Assembly (NCBI RefSeq): GCF_032051675.1
Contig: NZ_CP116968.1
Coordinates: forward strand, 2,480,001-2,544,000
Origin: Candidatus Nitrospira neomarina
GTDB lineage: Bacteria > Nitrospirota > Nitrospiria > Nitrospirales > UBA8639
Reading direction: 5' to 3'
DNA length: 64,000 bases
Positions 63,197 to 64,000 of the stretch are shown in pieces. The position numbers were made by a program, and so were the translations under genes. The stretch's first letter is position 1; each line of letters begins with the position of its first letter. The notes below the pieces were generated by a model. The model worked only from the letters and a program-made list of their open reading frames with translations. It was not told where the DNA came from and searched no databases.

Positions 63197-64000
63197 CTAC
63201 GCTTCATACCCAAAAGAACCTATTAATCGTTTCATTTTCCTTTTACCCGCTTTCCATTCATCAAGAATGGCGTATTTCAAAAACCGGCTGAAAGAAAATA
63301 AATACCCACATTTCCGGGAAATCAGGAATAAGGCCTTTAAACGGGAGCTCAAAAACTTCTCTTTTTTTAGTAAATTATAATTATGTCTGAAGATGAAATT
63401 CTTCCCTGTCCTTCTTATTTTTTGGACCATACTCTTTTCAGAAACCAACTGGCACATCGTTTCGACCAATAGCAATGACTCTTCACACCACTCTTTAGTT
63501 TTCAGAGATAATGTTAATTCATTGAGGTGTTTCCGATTACTTGCCTTACTTTCTCGAATATCCTTTCGGCCATACCGAGAGGATAATTTGGCTATTGCCA
63601 TGACATCTAACAGTAAATTATGTTTTGAATGCATGCCGCCGATTTCTCTTAACTTTTTGGTATTCAATAGGGTACTGCAGAGGTAAATACCCGTCTCAAA
63701 GGATAAATACGCCAAAAGAAATTCTTCCGTTGAAAGTCCACCTACTGTGTTGGGCCACTCCCCTAGCCACTGCCCATCTGGGCCAATATAGCGAGTTCCT
63801 GTTCTGATCACTCCAATATCCATCAATGAATAGTTCACCGTTTTTAAGCACACATCAACAAAATCCTCATCAATAAGATCATCATCCTGTAACAGTAAAA
63901 AATAATCTCCCCGGGCTTGTTCTATACAATACTTAAAATTATTGAAATGCCCGATATTTTGACTGTGCTTTTCATATCGAATGCGAGAATCATTAAATTC
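63197..64000 (-). CDS. Glycosyltransferase family 2 (5' end beyond window)
   Basis: The frame is open to the right edge, so the N-terminus is missing; about 267 residues are present. It reads RIRYEKHSQNIGHFNNFKYC and then DYFLLLQDDDLIDEDFVDVC, where the DDD is the metal-binding DXD of GT-A family 2 enzymes. A C-terminal extension with basic and hydrophobic residues follows. It is transcribed toward the toroid gene, 59 bases away, and is part of the same polysaccharide locus, which evidently continues beyond 64000. Confidence 0.85.
   Translation of the reverse strand, partial: EFNDSRIRYEKHSQNIGHFNNFKYCIEQARGDYFLLLQDDDLIDEDFVDVCLKTVNYSLMDIGVIRTGTRYIGPDGQWLGEWPNTVGGLSTEEFLLAYLSFETGIYLCSTLLNTKKLREIGGMHSKHNLLLDVMAIAKLSSRYGRKDIRESKASNRKHLNELTLSLKTKEWCEESLLLVETMCQLVSEKSMVQKIRRTGKNFIFRHNYNLLKKEKFLSSRLKALFLISRKCGYLFSFSRFLKYAILDEWKAGKRKMKRLIGSFGYEA

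Noticed and set aside
22566-64000. PEP-CTERM/exosortase system
   Set aside because: The ExeA-like ATPase, Wzz and amidotransferase resemble such loci, but no exosortase and no PEP-CTERM tail was found in any protein of the window.

Overview
The window comes from a Gram-negative (diderm) bacterium. It has lipoprotein signals, TolC- and Wza-type outer-membrane export proteins and polysaccharide assembly genes. Overall base composition looks intermediate, and no rRNA or tRNA gene was recognised. No gene fixes the taxon. The bd-like oxidase with an adjacent DCC protein and the Wzy-type exopolysaccharide genes with an ExeA-like ATPase would fit a Nitrospirota-like or proteobacterial lineage, but this is a weak inference.

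Region 1 (1-9.8 kb, + strand) is a tightly packed, often ATGA-overlapping operon for membrane lipid modification: two cyclopropane-fatty-acid-synthase-like methyltransferases (one cut by the window edge), DUF2878, DUF1295, DUF6134, a lipocalin lipoprotein, an FAD amine-oxidase-type enzyme and DUF1365. It is followed by a two-subunit cytochrome bd-like (CioAB) oxidase, a DCC thiol-disulfide protein and (9.9-11.5 kb) an FeS-type photolyase/cryptochrome. Together with a glutathione peroxidase and a thioredoxin (20-22 kb) this looks like an oxidative or photo-oxidative stress neighbourhood.

Region 2 (12-19.8 kb) holds the most unusual material. A short secreted acidic protein is built from repeated DWTLA motifs. 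A lipoprotein and a small membrane-anchored helical protein follow, then a divergent NhaR-type LysR regulator, then a three-gene HlyD / TolC / ABC-transporter operon. The ABC protein keeps a normal membrane domain, but its nucleotide-binding domain has lost every catalytic motif (Walker A, Q-loop, signature, Walker B glutamate, H-loop). I propose, as inference only, that these genes form an undescribed envelope or secretion system.

Region 3 (22.5-64 kb, all on the - strand) is a large Wzy-dependent polysaccharide locus. Its assembly core is a BY-kinase-like ATPase with an altered P-loop, an ExeA-like AAA+ ATPase with a LysM domain, a Wzz/GumC copolymerase, an unusual Wzz-coiled-coil/Wza-domain fusion, a short Wza lipoprotein, and a fused phosphoglycosyl transferase/NDP-sugar dehydratase. 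Upstream in transcription lie sugar-precursor enzymes (DegT aminotransferase, WecB epimerase), nine glycosyltransferases, two asparagine-synthase-type amidotransferases, methyltransferases, an O-antigen ligase/polymerase, two right-handed beta-helix proteins and a possible alpha/alpha-toroid glycan enzyme. No Wzx flippase is visible, so the locus probably continues past the right edge. Remnants of three transposase families (IS256, IS3, IS5) punctuate the locus, and two of them bracket a GC-richer block (40.5-45.5 kb) that looks imported.
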